From: Yoonia sp. | GTDB lineage: Bacteria > Pseudomonadota > Alphaproteobacteria > Rhodobacterales > Rhodobacteraceae | Direction: 5' to 3' | Assembly (NCBI GenBank): GCA_029250945.1 | Contig: JAQXEG010000044.1 | Span: 98,087-162,086, forward strand | Length of the DNA stretch: 64,000 bases | Shown here: positions 54,808 through 63,559 of the stretch, piece after piece | How positions within the stretch are numbered: the first letter of the stretch is position 1 | Layout: every line of letters starts with the position of its first letter | Program-made: the position numbers and the translations under genes | Notes under the pieces: generated by a model | What the model was told of the DNA's origin: nothing | Databases searched by the model: none | Seen by the model: the letters and a program-made list of their open reading frames with translations, nothing else

Positions 54808-56636
54808 GCCTGCTGAACTGGATTTCGCCATTTGCACCGGCCGACGGGGCGCCGCCCAAGACGATTGTGTCGTTCATGCGTTGGGCGCTGCGCGGCAGCT
54901 ATCCCGCCATTGTTGGTGGATCGGCTGTATCGGTAATCTCGGGCCTGATTGAGGTCGCATCGGCGCTGATGCTGGGCATGGTCATCGACGCCGCGCTAGA
55001 GGGATCAACAACAGGGTTCTTTGCGGAAAATGCGGGTCTAATAATTGGCGTTAGCGTCTTTTTCCTACTATTCCGCCCCATTTGGCTGGGCCTATCTGGC
55101 GTCATGCAATCGGTCATCATTGGCCCCGCAATTTCGACGCTAATTCTGTCGCGATTGCACCGTTATACGTTGGGCCAATCGGTCACGTTCTTTGATGATG
55201 ATTTTGCCGGTCGCATATCTCAGAAACAGATGCAGGCCGCGTCGGCGTTGACCAACCTTGTCGTCGAATTTGTACACACGGTTGTGTTCGCATTTTCATC
55301 CGTGATGGGGTCGCTGATCCTTGTGCTGACGCTGGATTGGCGGGCGGGGCTGGCGCTTGGCCTATGGTTCGCGGGCTACGTGATATTCCTGCGGTTCTTT
55401 ATGCCGCGGATTCGCGCCGCGTCGCGGGAACGAGCAGGGGCTGCGGCGACAGTGTCAGGTCAGATTGTGGATACGATTGGCAACATCAAGACGGTCAAGC
55501 TATTCGCCCACGACAAGCACGAAGATCAGGCCGCGATCACGGCGCTAGAGAACGCGCGCCTTGCGGGGATCAAATGGGGCTGGGTATCGGCCAGCTTCCG
55601 CGGGTCGCTGATGGTGTTGTCGGGTATCCTGCCGCTATTGCTCCTGGGTGTGACCTTGATGGTCTGGCAGGATGGCGGCGCCTCGGCGGGTGACATCGCG
55701 GTTGCAGGCACCATCGGGCTGCGGTTGGCGCAGATGACGGGTTGGGTCAGTTTCACGTTGATGGGCATGTACGGCAACGTCGGCGTGTTAGAGGACACGA
55801 TCACCACGCTGTCGGGCGAACAAACGCTGACCGACGCAGCCGATGCCGCGACCTTGCAGGTGACGGATGGTGCAATCACGCTGGACGGTGTCACATTCGC
55901 CTACGACGGCAGCCGCAACGGATTGCATGACCTGAACCTGACGCTGCACGCGGGGGAACGTATTGGCATCGTCGGCGGATCTGGTGCGGGGAAATCGACC
56001 CTCGTGGCGTTGCTGCTGCGGCTTTATGATGTCAACGCTGGCCGTATTTTGATCGATGGTCAGGATATCGCTGGCGTCACTCAAGAAAGCCTGCGCCGTC
56101 AGATCAGCATGGTCACCCAAGAAACGGCGATGTTTAACCGCTCCGCATTTGAGAACATCGGCTATGGGTCGCCGGACGCGAGCCGTGATGACGTGATCGC
56201 CGCCGCCAAACAAGCCGAGGCGCATGAATTCATTTCTGAGCTACAGGATTTTAAGGATCGCAGTGGGTATGATGCGCATCTGGGTGAGCGCGGGGTCAAA
56301 CTGTCGGGTGGCCAGCGCCAGCGCATTGCAATTGCCCGCGCCATTCTAAAAGACGCCCCCATTTTGGTGCTGGATGAGGCGACAAGCGCGCTTGATTCCG
56401 AGGTAGAAGCATCAATTCAATTTGCGTTAGAAACTGTGATGGACGGCAAGACGGTTATCGCCATCGCGCACCGTTTGTCGACGTTGGCACGCATGGACCG
56501 TATCATTGTGCTTGACGACGGGCGGATCAAGGAACAAGGAACGCACGCCGACCTGCTGGCGATGGATGGGCTATATGCCCGCTATTGGAACAGGCAGTCG
56601 GGTGGATTTATTAATGTCAAAGACGCGGCGGAATAG
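54804..56636 (+). CDS. ABC exporter half-transporter 2 (permease-ATPase fusion)
   Basis: A 610-residue partner of the preceding half-transporter with the same architecture: six membrane helices (about residues 25-320) then an ATPase with Walker A IGIVGGSGAGKSTLVALLL, signature VKLSGGQRQRIAIARAI, Walker B ILVLDEATSALDSE and IAIAHRLSTLARMDRI. Both ATP sites of the heterodimer would therefore be canonical. I start at MSLLNWISPFAPADG (ATG 54804), which overlaps the previous stop. The RNA methyltransferase gene begins four bases after it. Confidence 0.92.
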   Translation: MSLLNWISPFAPADGAPPKTIVSFMRWALRGSYPAIVGGSAVSVISGLIEVASALMLGMVIDAALEGSTTGFFAENAGLIIGVSVFFLLFRPIWLGLSGVMQSVIIGPAISTLILSRLHRYTLGQSVTFFDDDFAGRISQKQMQAASALTNLVVEFVHTVVFAFSSVMGSLILVLTLDWRAGLALGLWFAGYVIFLRFFMPRIRAASRERAGAAATVSGQIVDTIGNIKTVKLFAHDKHEDQAAITALENARLAGIKWGWVSASFRGSLMVLSGILPLLLLGVTLMVWQDGGASAGDIAVAGTIGLRLAQMTGWVSFTLMGMYGNVGVLEDTITTLSGEQTLTDAADAATLQVTDGAITLDGVTFAYDGSRNGLHDLNLTLHAGERIGIVGGSGAGKSTLVALLLRLYDVNAGRILIDGQDIAGVTQESLRRQISMVTQETAMFNRSAFENIGYGSPDASRDDVIAAAKQAEAHEFISELQDFKDRSGYDAHLGERGVKLSGGQRQRIAIARAILKDAPILVLDEATSALDSEVEASIQFALETVMDGKTVIAIAHRLSTLARMDRIIVLDDGRIKEQGTHADLLAMDGLYARYWNRQSGGFINVKDAAE

Positions 56637-56639
56637 AAC

Positions 56640-57842
56640 ATGGCGATGATCGAAGGGTTGACCCATCTGGGTCTGGGCAAGGTTGACGACGGGCGCACAT
56701 TGTTGCCGCGTGTCCTGCCGGGCGAAGAGATTTCGGTGACCCAAGACGGCACCGTGCGTATTGTCACGCCCAGCGCGGATCGTGTCGCGGCGCCCTGTCG
56801 GCATTTCAAAACCTGCGGCGGCTGTGCCATGCAACATGCCAATGATGAATTCGTCGCCAATTGGAAATTGGAGATAGTGCAAAAGGCGTTGACCGCTCAA
56901 CGTATCACCACGACATATCGTGACGTGCTGACGTCGCCTGCACGGTCGCGGCGGCGTGCCAAGATCGCGGGCAAGCGCACCAAATCGGGCGCGATGTTGG
57001 GGTTTCATGCCAAGGGCACCCATAACCTGATTGCCACGCCAGATTGTCAGCTTTTGGCACCGGGGATCATGGATGCATTTCCCGCGCTGGAAAAACTGGT
57101 TGTGATCGCCGCATCGCGCAAGGCCGAGATCGCGCTGACCGTCACAGAAACTGCCGCTGGTCTGGATGTGTTTGTGGATACCGAAACACCGCTGACGCCA
57201 GAGCTGCGCCAGACACTTGCGGTTTTCGCCCAAGACAATGGTATTGCGCGGTTGGTCTGGCCTGATGAGCCAGTTGTCACGATGAACTCGCCCGAACAGG
57301 CATTTGGCAACACCCGTGTCACGCCGCCCGCTGGCGCGTTTTTGCAGGCGACCAAACATGGTGAGGCATCGCTGCTAGGCGCTGTTGATGAAATTACCAA
57401 AGGTGCCAATCGCATCATTGATCTGTTCGCGGGTTGCGGCACGTTTACACTACCGCTGGCCGAACGGGCTGAAGTGCACGCCGTAGAGGGTGAGGCCGAT
57501 ATGATCGCCGCCCTTGATCGTGGCTGGCGCGGTGGTCACAACCTGAAGCGTGTGACGTCAGAGGTGCGCGATCTGTTCCGCCGTCCGCTAGAACCTGATG
57601 AGCTACGCAAGTTTGACGCCGCTGTGATCGACCCGCCCCGCGCAGGTGCGGAGGCGCAGATCGCCACGCTGGCCACATCTGACATCAACACGATTGCGAT
57701 GGTTTCGTGCAATCCGATCACCTTTGCCCGCGACGCGGTGCAGTTGGAAAAGGCGGGCTTTACCCTCAATTGGGTGCAGGTTGTCGATCAGTTCCGCTGG
57801 TCCCCGCATGTTGAGGTTGTCGGCAGTTTCACGCGCGCGTGA
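56640..57842 (+). CDS. TrmA/RumA-family RNA (uracil-5-)methyltransferase
   Basis: This 400-residue SAM-dependent methyltransferase is probably specific for a 23S rRNA or tRNA uracil. A short N-terminal TRAM-like segment (THLGLGKVDDGRTLLPRVLP) is followed by an iron-sulfur cluster pattern CRHFKTCGGCAMQH with a further Cys in TPDCQLL. The SAM domain shows IIDLFAGCGTFTLPLAERAE and AVIDPPRAGAEAQI, and the catalytic Cys lies in MVSCNPITFARDA. The rRNA versus tRNA target cannot be fixed from sequence (RlmC/RlmD type most likely). It closes the run beginning with the ABC pair. Confidence 0.9.
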   Translation: MAMIEGLTHLGLGKVDDGRTLLPRVLPGEEISVTQDGTVRIVTPSADRVAAPCRHFKTCGGCAMQHANDEFVANWKLEIVQKALTAQRITTTYRDVLTSPARSRRRAKIAGKRTKSGAMLGFHAKGTHNLIATPDCQLLAPGIMDAFPALEKLVVIAASRKAEIALTVTETAAGLDVFVDTETPLTPELRQTLAVFAQDNGIARLVWPDEPVVTMNSPEQAFGNTRVTPPAGAFLQATKHGEASLLGAVDEITKGANRIIDLFAGCGTFTLPLAERAEVHAVEGEADMIAALDRGWRGGHNLKRVTSEVRDLFRRPLEPDELRKFDAAVIDPPRAGAEAQIATLATSDINTIAMVSCNPITFARDAVQLEKAGFTLNWVQVVDQFRWSPHVEVVGSFTRA

Positions 57843-57923
57843 AGGCAGTTGTAAAAATACTCTCCCTTTAGGGATTTCTTGTGTATTATTGTTGAAAATC
57901 GGCAAAAGACCGGGATTGAGGCG

Positions 57924-58424
57924 ATGATTACACGACGTTCACTAATGGCAGGTGCTGCTTGTGGTATGGCTGCGGGCTGTACTGTATATGACCCTAAGTT
58001 TATCAAATATGACGGCCCGAGGGTCGATACGATTCAGGTTCTGAAATCGAAACGTAAAATGCAGCTGTTCCACGGCTCTACTGTTTTGCGGACATATGAT
58101 ATTGAGCTTGGGTTTGGCCCCGAAGGGCACAAAACGATCGAAGGTGACGGGCGCACGCCCGAAGGTGCCTATCTGATCAATCGCAAAAACCCCAATAGCC
58201 GGTTCCATCTGTCGATCGGGATTTCGTATCCCAATATCAATGACGTGCGCAAAGCACGATCCATGGGCAAATCACCCGGTGGAGAGATTTTCATCCACGG
58301 CACACCCAAGCTGTATGTCAGTGATAAGGACTGGACATGGGGCTGCATCGCCGTGACGGACGCTGAGATGGAAGAGATTTATGCCATGATCGACGTCGGA
58401 ACGCAGATCAACATTTATCCCTAA
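57924..58424 (+). CDS. L,D-transpeptidase-family lipoprotein
   Basis: A 166-residue YkuD-fold protein. The N-terminus ITRRSLMAGAACGMAAGCTV ends in a lipobox (AAGC), so it is likely a lipoprotein; the RR also resembles a Tat signal. The catalytic block reads IFIHGTPKLYVSDKDWTWGC with the active Cys after the conserved His, and GDGRTPEGAYLI lies upstream. The family makes 3-3 peptidoglycan crosslinks or attaches proteins to peptidoglycan. It is convergent with the CAP-domain gene (four-base overlap). The ATG at 57924 has a weak TTGAGG upstream, and a CCCTTTAGGG palindrome lies about 60 bases before it. Confidence 0.9.
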   Translation: MITRRSLMAGAACGMAAGCTVYDPKFIKYDGPRVDTIQVLKSKRKMQLFHGSTVLRTYDIELGFGPEGHKTIEGDGRTPEGAYLINRKNPNSRFHLSIGISYPNINDVRKARSMGKSPGGEIFIHGTPKLYVSDKDWTWGCIAVTDAEMEEIYAMIDVGTQINIYP

Positions 58425-59008
58425 AGCGTACCAAGCTGGAAACCGGCAGGCGTCGGTGACGGCGCGGGAATGTTGGCGGCAGGTGCGGCAACCGGATCTG
58501 TGCCTAGGTTTATCGTCCACCACAGTTTGCCAGCGGGTTCCTGAAACCATGCAAGGCCCATGCGGCGCGCCTTTGCATCAAGGATCACGCTGCGCGTATC
58601 AGGCTGGTTCATCCAAGCGGCGAGTGTTTCCAGCTCTGTCTCGTAGGATTCTGAAATATTCTCGCCCACGATCTGCCCTTGGAAACCTGCGCGGCGGGCA
58701 CGGTCCAGCGGGGATGACCCGTCTGATCCGAACAACCACGGACGGTTCTGCACCGACATATCGCGTGAATGGGTTGCGGCGGCGGCATTCAGTTCCGCAT
58801 CAAGCGCAACAGGTGGCACACCGGCGGCTTGGCGCAGTGCGTTCACACTGTCGAGCATCCGAAACTGGATGTCATCAACGTCATTTGGTCCGATCTGATA
58901 GACCTGCGGCAGGGGCAAGCCATCGGCCCCGATCCGTGCGGCACTGTTTCCCGAACATGCGGCCAAGCCGGTCAATGTCAGTCCAATCAAAACGGCGCGA
59001 CGATGCAT
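58421..59008 (-). CDS. CAP/SCP-domain lipoprotein
   Basis: A 195-residue exported protein. The signal RRAVLIGLTLTGLAACSG carries a lipobox (LAAC). The CAP domain spans about residues 48-170: LDSVNALRQAAGVPPVALDA, the first His in AAAATHSRDMSVQ, then GENISES and the AWMNQPDTRSVILDAKARRM helix, with LAWFQ and KLWWTIN strands. Some acidic and His residues of the animal CAP cavity are visible, but no activity is established for bacterial members. A proline-rich tail follows. It sits between two L,D-transpeptidase-fold genes. Confidence 0.88.
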   Translation of the reverse strand: MHRRAVLIGLTLTGLAACSGNSAARIGADGLPLPQVYQIGPNDVDDIQFRMLDSVNALRQAAGVPPVALDAELNAAAATHSRDMSVQNRPWLFGSDGSSPLDRARRAGFQGQIVGENISESYETELETLAAWMNQPDTRSVILDAKARRMGLAWFQEPAGKLWWTINLGTDPVAAPAANIPAPSPTPAGFQLGTL

Positions 59009-59174
59009 TCTACTATCTAATCCAAACTTTTACGGTCTCGTAGAGTCTCTTTAGACACACATCAAACCCCCCTCGGCAAGGGTTTGCTGGTCTGAAGTTT
59101 GTTTGATTTGCAAGGATTCGCCAAGTTACATAAATAAGTCACAACTCAATTGACCGCATTTGACGGAGAAGATG
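59009..59174. promoter_or_regulatory. Divergent promoter region with inverted repeat
   Basis: This 166-base AT-rich gap separates the CAP-domain gene (leftward) from the second L,D-transpeptidase gene (rightward) and must hold both promoters. AAACCC at 59065-59070 and GGGTTT at 59080-59085 form a six-pair inverted repeat that could be an operator; no terminator-like T run follows it. Confidence 0.35.
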
Positions 59175-59768
59175 ATGACAAAATTCAATGCAAAGCCGCT
59201 GTCACGCCGTGGTTTTCTGGCAGCGACTGCCGCAACCGTTGGCACATCGGCCTTGGCCCAGACAAACAACAGCACCGAAGTTGAAAAAGACGTTGAAGGT
59301 ACCGTGTCGCGCAATATCTCCAGCTTTCGTTCGTTGGAATGGCAGCCGTATTTCTTGGATTTGACGAATGGCGCGATCCTTGTCGATCTGCAAAGCCGCG
59401 CGCTGCATTTCTGGTCCGAGGATCAGTCGATCTATAAACTATACCCGACGTCGGTTCCATTGACCGAGGATCTGACGCGCAAAGGCCGCACATCCATTGT
59501 CCGCAAGGTCGAAGGCCCCAGCTGGCGTCCGACTCCGTCGATGCGCGAACGCAATCCTGAATGGCCGGAGTTTATTGGCCCCGGTCCAGATAATCCGCTT
59601 GGGTCACATGCGCTGTATCTGACATGGCAGTATTACCGTATTCACGGCACCCACGACACGCGCAAGATCGGGCGTCGGTCGTCGAACGGGTGCATCGGCC
59701 TGTACAACGAACATATCGCCGAGCTGTACGGTATGACCAAAAATGGCACGCAGGTTTTGTTGATTTAA
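59175..59768 (+). CDS. L,D-transpeptidase with Tat-type signal
   Basis: A 197-residue YkuD-fold protein. The N-terminus LSRRGFLAATAATVGTSALA is a twin-arginine signal ending in ALA-Q. The catalytic domain has YLTWQYYRIHGTHDTRKIG with the conserved His and then RRSSNGCIGLYNEHIAELY with the active Cys, closer to canonical ErfK/YbiS proteins than the first copy in this window. It probably forms 3-3 crosslinks or anchors protein. Start ATG 59175 (second of two adjacent ATG codons) gives the better GGAG spacing. It ends four bases before hemH, which converges on it. Confidence 0.92.
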   Translation: MTKFNAKPLSRRGFLAATAATVGTSALAQTNNSTEVEKDVEGTVSRNISSFRSLEWQPYFLDLTNGAILVDLQSRALHFWSEDQSIYKLYPTSVPLTEDLTRKGRTSIVRKVEGPSWRPTPSMRERNPEWPEFIGPGPDNPLGSHALYLTWQYYRIHGTHDTRKIGRRSSNGCIGLYNEHIAELYGMTKNGTQVLLI

Positions 59769-59772
59769 CAAC

Positions 59773-60840
59773 CTACCCTTTGTTTACCCAGCCCAGCAGA
59801 TTTTCATCAATCACACCGCACAATGCTGCGATGTGTTCTGGGTTGTCGTTCAGACACGGCACATAGAGGAATTCTTCTCCGCCGGCTTCTTCAAAGCTTT
59901 CTTTGATTTCTTCGTTGATCTCTTCGAGCGTCTCGATGCAATCAGCGGAGAATGCTGGCGCGCAGACGGCGATATTCTTGATACCGTCCTCTTCCGCAAG
60001 GCGTGCGACCTCTTCGACTGTGTAAGGGCGCAGCCATTCTTCTGGTCCGAACTTTGACTGGAACGTTGTTTTGATCTGGGTGTTGTCCCAGCCCAAACGT
60101 TCCTTAAGCAAGCGCGTGGTTTTCTGACATTGGCAGTGGTACGGATCGCCCTCGCGCAGATACCGTTCCGGCACGCCGTGGTAGGAACAGATCAGTATCT
60201 CGGGTTTTTTGTCCGCGGCGGCGTAGGCTGTTTCAATCGACTGGGCCAGCGCGTCAATATAGGCGGGGTCTTCGAAATACGGCTCAACGACGCGAGCGAT
60301 TGGCTGCCATTTTTCTTCCATCAATGCGCGGAAAAACTGATCGTTCGCGGTTGCGGATGTTGCGCCAGCGTAGTGCGGATACAGCGGGAAAAACAGGATT
60401 TTGGTGCAGCCAGCATCGACCATTTCACGCACTTTGGATTTTGTGGACGGATTGCCATATCGCATACAGAAATCAACCATCACATCGTCGCCGTAACGCG
60501 CGGCAAGTGTTTCGCGGATCGCAGATGTCTGGTCACGTGTGATTGTCAAAAGCGGGCTTTCATCCGCCTCTGTATTCCAGATGGACCGGTAGGCCGCTCC
60601 AGATGCAAACGGGCGTTTGGTCAGGATGATCAGCTGCAACAACGGCTGCCATAGCCAAGCGGAGTAATCGACAACCCGTTTGTCGGACAGAAATTCATTC
60701 AGATATCGGCGCATTGACCAATAATCAGTGCCGTCCGGTGTGCCCAGATTGGCCACCAAGACACCCACCTTGGCAGGCATAATCTTGGGGTGGTCCGCGT
60801 CCGCGTGGACGGGGCATTTTGCGGCGGTTTTATCTGTCAT
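59773..60840 (-). CDS. hemH: Ferrochelatase
   Basis: This 355-residue enzyme inserts Fe(II) into protoporphyrin IX, the last step of protohaem synthesis. Motifs are VGVLVANLGTPDGTDYWSMR, LNEFLSDKRVVDYSAWLWQP, VDFCMRYGNPSTK, LICSYHGVPERYL with the metal-site His, and the late SADCIETLEEINEE with the active Glu. Cysteines in YHCQCQKTTRLL and VCAPAFSADC and LYVPCLND could ligate a [2Fe-2S] cluster as known for some alphaproteobacterial enzymes. The N-terminal leader KCPVHADADHPKI is polar and family-typical. Confidence 0.96.
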   Translation of the reverse strand: MTDKTAAKCPVHADADHPKIMPAKVGVLVANLGTPDGTDYWSMRRYLNEFLSDKRVVDYSAWLWQPLLQLIILTKRPFASGAAYRSIWNTEADESPLLTITRDQTSAIRETLAARYGDDVMVDFCMRYGNPSTKSKVREMVDAGCTKILFFPLYPHYAGATSATANDQFFRALMEEKWQPIARVVEPYFEDPAYIDALAQSIETAYAAADKKPEILICSYHGVPERYLREGDPYHCQCQKTTRLLKERLGWDNTQIKTTFQSKFGPEEWLRPYTVEEVARLAEEDGIKNIAVCAPAFSADCIETLEEINEEIKESFEEAGGEEFLYVPCLNDNPEHIAALCGVIDENLLGWVNKG

Positions 60841-60883
60841 ATTACTGTCCTTTTCGCCCTAGTTAGCTGGGCGGGGGCGTTGG

Positions 60884-61711
60884 TCAATCGTTGCCGGGGT
60901 CTAGTGGCGTTTCTTTTGTGCCCAGCGCATCGGCAAGTCGTGCCGTCGCAGAGCCGGGGCGAAGCGGTTTGGGCTGTGCATCATCAGGCGCCCAGCCAGT
61001 CAATGTGATGATTTCAAACGTGGCGTCCACGCGCCGATCAGCATTCGAAAAATGTTCTGCGTATAGCGTCGCAGCCTCTGTCAGGATGTTGCGCATCGTG
61101 AACCCGCGTGGCCGGTGCGCCAGCGCGTTATTCTCGCCCATCTTGCGCAGATCATGCATGACGTGAAACGCATTGGCATAGCTGACGGTTAGTGGTGTGC
61201 CATCTGCGACAGGCAAAGCAAAGCCCGCACGTTGCAGCAAGGCACCCAAGTCGCGGATTTCACCCATCGGCGCGATGCGTGGCGATAGGCCACCGGCCAC
61301 CACGGCCTCTGCCTCCGCCAAGGCAGAACGTAGTTCATGCAACGTCTGCCCACCAAGGCAAGACGCCAGCAACAGCCCGTCAGGTTGCAGCGCACGGCGA
61401 CATTGCACCAGCTGCCCTACGGGATCATTGGCCCAGTGCAGCGCCATCATATGCAACACAAGATCAAACGCCCCTTGGTCAAGGTCGAGCGTCTCTGCAT
61501 CCTCGACAACCACGGCGCCGGGGAACTTTGCCTGCCAAAACGCAGGTTGCCCCGTCACAATCGCCACTTTCGCAAAGGTTCTGTTAACCTCTTTCAGTCT
61601 TTCTGAAATCTCGTCTGCGACCAAGTCGTGCAGGAACAGCGCCTCTGGCAGGGCGCGGTTGCGGTTGCGTGTCAGTGCGCGGCGGTCGGTTAAGGTGGGC
61701 GAATATTCCAT
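60884..61711 (-). CDS. SAM-dependent methyltransferase, NDUFAF5-like
   Basis: A 275-residue class I methyltransferase. The N-terminus TLTDRRALTRNRNRALPEAL and LFLHDLVADEISERL are typical of a family related to eukaryotic NDUFAF5 and bacterial BioC. The post-I region shows LDLDQGAFDLVLHMMALHWA and VQCRRALQPDGLLLASCLGG. The usual GxGxG motif is replaced by a weaker VTGQPAF, so SAM binding may differ. Start ATG 61709-61711; a GTG three codons earlier is possible. It is divergent from comF with about 19 bases between starts, so the two may share regulatory sequence. Confidence 0.88.
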   Translation of the reverse strand: MEYSPTLTDRRALTRNRNRALPEALFLHDLVADEISERLKEVNRTFAKVAIVTGQPAFWQAKFPGAVVVEDAETLDLDQGAFDLVLHMMALHWANDPVGQLVQCRRALQPDGLLLASCLGGQTLHELRSALAEAEAVVAGGLSPRIAPMGEIRDLGALLQRAGFALPVADGTPLTVSYANAFHVMHDLRKMGENNALAHRPRGFTMRNILTEAATLYAEHFSNADRRVDATFEIITLTGWAPDDAQPKPLRPGSATARLADALGTKETPLDPGND

Positions 61712-61730
61712 TTCAGACACTTAGGATGCT

Positions 61731-62456
61731 ATGACCCAGTTGCAAAGTCTCATTCGGGCGATTTATCCGACGCAATGCGTCGCATGCGATGCCGCGACGA
61801 CAGATGATTTTGGCCTCTGCGGTAGTTGTTGGCGTTACACGGCGTTCATTCAGGGCACGATCTGTGATGCCTGCGGTGCGCCATTGCCCGGGGATAGTGA
61901 CGAAGATGATGCTGCGCTGCGCTGTGACGACTGTTTGCGCACCGCCCGTCCTTGGAATCGCGGGCGTGCGGTCATGGGGTATTCGGGTGTCGGGCGTAAG
62001 CTGGTGCTGGCGCTGAAACATGGGGATCGCACCGATCTTGCGCAACCGGCTGCCCGTTGGATGGTGCGCAAGGCGCAAGAGGTTGCCGCGCCAAACTCCC
62101 TCATTGTGCCGTTGCACCGCTTTCGGTTGTTGCGACGGCGTTATAATCAGGCGGCGGTGCTGGCCAATATCATGGGTGCGCGGATGCTTTTGTCTGTCTG
62201 TCCCGATGCGTTTTTGCGGCCCAAGGCAACCCGCCCGTTGGATCGTCATTCCAAGGCAGACCGTTTTGCCGCGCTGCAAGACGCGATTAGTTTGAACACC
62301 AAACACGCAGACACCATCAAGGATCGACCGATCATTCTGCTGGATGATGTGATGACATCGGGTGCCACGCTCGCCGCCTGTTCAGAGGTGTGTCTGACCG
62401 CGGACGCAAGCTGTGTTGACATCGTGACCCTAGCAAGGGTGATCAAAGACGCCTAA
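61731..62456 (+). CDS. comF: ComF-family phosphoribosyltransferase-like protein
   Basis: A 241-residue ComF-type protein. The N-terminal zinc-binding segment carries YPTQCVACDAA, FGLCGSCWRY, ICDACGAPL and RCDDCLRTA. The C-terminal PRTase domain has the YNQAAVLANIM element and the PRPP loop ILLDDVMTSGATLAACS. ComF proteins are linked to DNA uptake in some species and otherwise of unknown role. It begins the rightward run comF-grxC-amidase-marR and is divergent from the methyltransferase. Confidence 0.93.
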   Translation: MTQLQSLIRAIYPTQCVACDAATTDDFGLCGSCWRYTAFIQGTICDACGAPLPGDSDEDDAALRCDDCLRTARPWNRGRAVMGYSGVGRKLVLALKHGDRTDLAQPAARWMVRKAQEVAAPNSLIVPLHRFRLLRRRYNQAAVLANIMGARMLLSVCPDAFLRPKATRPLDRHSKADRFAALQDAISLNTKHADTIKDRPIILLDDVMTSGATLAACSEVCLTADASCVDIVTLARVIKDA

Positions 62457-62489
62457 ATAGGGTTCAAACCGATATTTAGGAAACACACC

Positions 62490-62747
62490 ATGCAAACTGT
62501 CGAATTGTACACCACCAACACTTGTGGGTTCTGTCACGCGGCCAAACGTCTGCTGACCGCCAAAGGCGTTAGCTTTGCCGAAGTCAGCCTGAACGCGCAG
62601 CCCGAACGCCGCGCAGAGATGATGCAGCGCGCAAACGGCGGCCGGACCGTACCACAGATTTTCATCGGGACGACCCATGTGGGTGGCTATGACGATCTTC
62701 ATGCGCTTGAGGCGGCTGGCAATTTGGATGCCCTTCTCGCTGGATGA
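62490..62747 (+). CDS. grxC: Glutaredoxin 3
   Basis: This 85-residue dithiol glutaredoxin reduces disulfides and glutathione mixed disulfides in the cytoplasm. The active site is TCGFCHAAK (CxxC residues 12-15), with the cis-Pro in RTVPQIFIG and the GSH-binding GGYDDLHALE. It overlaps the amidase gene by four bases; comF is 33 bases upstream. Confidence 0.96.
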   Translation: MQTVELYTTNTCGFCHAAKRLLTAKGVSFAEVSLNAQPERRAEMMQRANGGRTVPQIFIGTTHVGGYDDLHALEAAGNLDALLAG

Positions 62748-63559
62748 GGGTTGGCCTGCTTCAACTGACGTCTGGCGATGATCCCGCAAGCAACCTGAAC
62801 GCCACGCTTTCGGCGATCCGTGACGCGGCTGGACAGGGCGCCACGTTTATCCTGACGCCAGAGGTCACGAATTGCGTGTCCACCAGCCGGACGCATCAGC
62901 AGGCCGTTTTGCAGCACGAAGCCGATGATCAGACCCTTGCCGCCCTACGGTCAGAGGCCGCTACGCTGGGCGTCTGGGTGTCCGTTGGGTCACTTGCGTT
63001 GAAAACCGATGATCCTGATGGGCGGTTTGCCAATCGGTCATTTCTGATTGAAACGACCGGCGCGATTGCTGCCCGCTATGACAAGATGCACATGTTTGAT
63101 GTGACCGTGTCAGCTACTGAGACCTACCGCGAATCTGCGCGCTACAGGCCGGGTGATCGCGCCGTTGTCGCGCAGACGCCGTTTGGTCGCGTGGGCCTTT
63201 CTGTCTGTTACGATTTGCGGTTTGCCTATCTTTACCGCGCATTAGCGCAGGCGGGTGCTGACATTTTGTTGATCCCGTCCGCATTTTCCCCTGTCACTGG
63301 CGCCGCCCATTGGGAACCGTTGTTGCGCGCCCGTGCAATTGAAACGGGGTGCTTTGTTCTGGCTGCCGCCCAAACAGGCGACCACAGCGGGCGCCAAACC
63401 TATGGGCACAGCATGGCAATTTCGCCATGGGGCGAGGTTTTATTGGATATGGGCACCCAAAATGGTGTGGGCGTTGTTGATATCGACATGCAGGCAGTGT
63501 CAGATGCACGCATAAGTATCGCGGCCCTGACACATGACCGCACATTCGAAGGCCCGTAA
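62744..63559 (+). CDS. Nitrilase-superfamily amidase (NIT1-like)
   Basis: This 271-residue carbon-nitrogen hydrolase has the Glu-Lys-Cys triad: Glu40 in FILTPEVTNC, Lys in RYDKMHMFDV and Cys in VGLSVCYDLRFAYLY. The surrounding HMFDVTV and GADILLIPSAFSPVTGAAHW are characteristic of the NIT1 group, whose known role is metabolite repair of deaminated glutathione. Sitting directly after grxC with an ATGA overlap supports a glutathione-related role. It overlaps the marR gene by one base. Confidence 0.93.
   Translation: MRVGLLQLTSGDDPASNLNATLSAIRDAAGQGATFILTPEVTNCVSTSRTHQQAVLQHEADDQTLAALRSEAATLGVWVSVGSLALKTDDPDGRFANRSFLIETTGAIAARYDKMHMFDVTVSATETYRESARYRPGDRAVVAQTPFGRVGLSVCYDLRFAYLYRALAQAGADILLIPSAFSPVTGAAHWEPLLRARAIETGCFVLAAAQTGDHSGRQTYGHSMAISPWGEVLLDMGTQNGVGVVDIDMQAVSDARISIAALTHDRTFEGP

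Noticed and set aside
56571-57359. A 262-codon minus-strand open frame opposite the RNA methyltransferase
   Set aside because: It is fully covered by clear methyltransferase sequence and has no motifs of its own.
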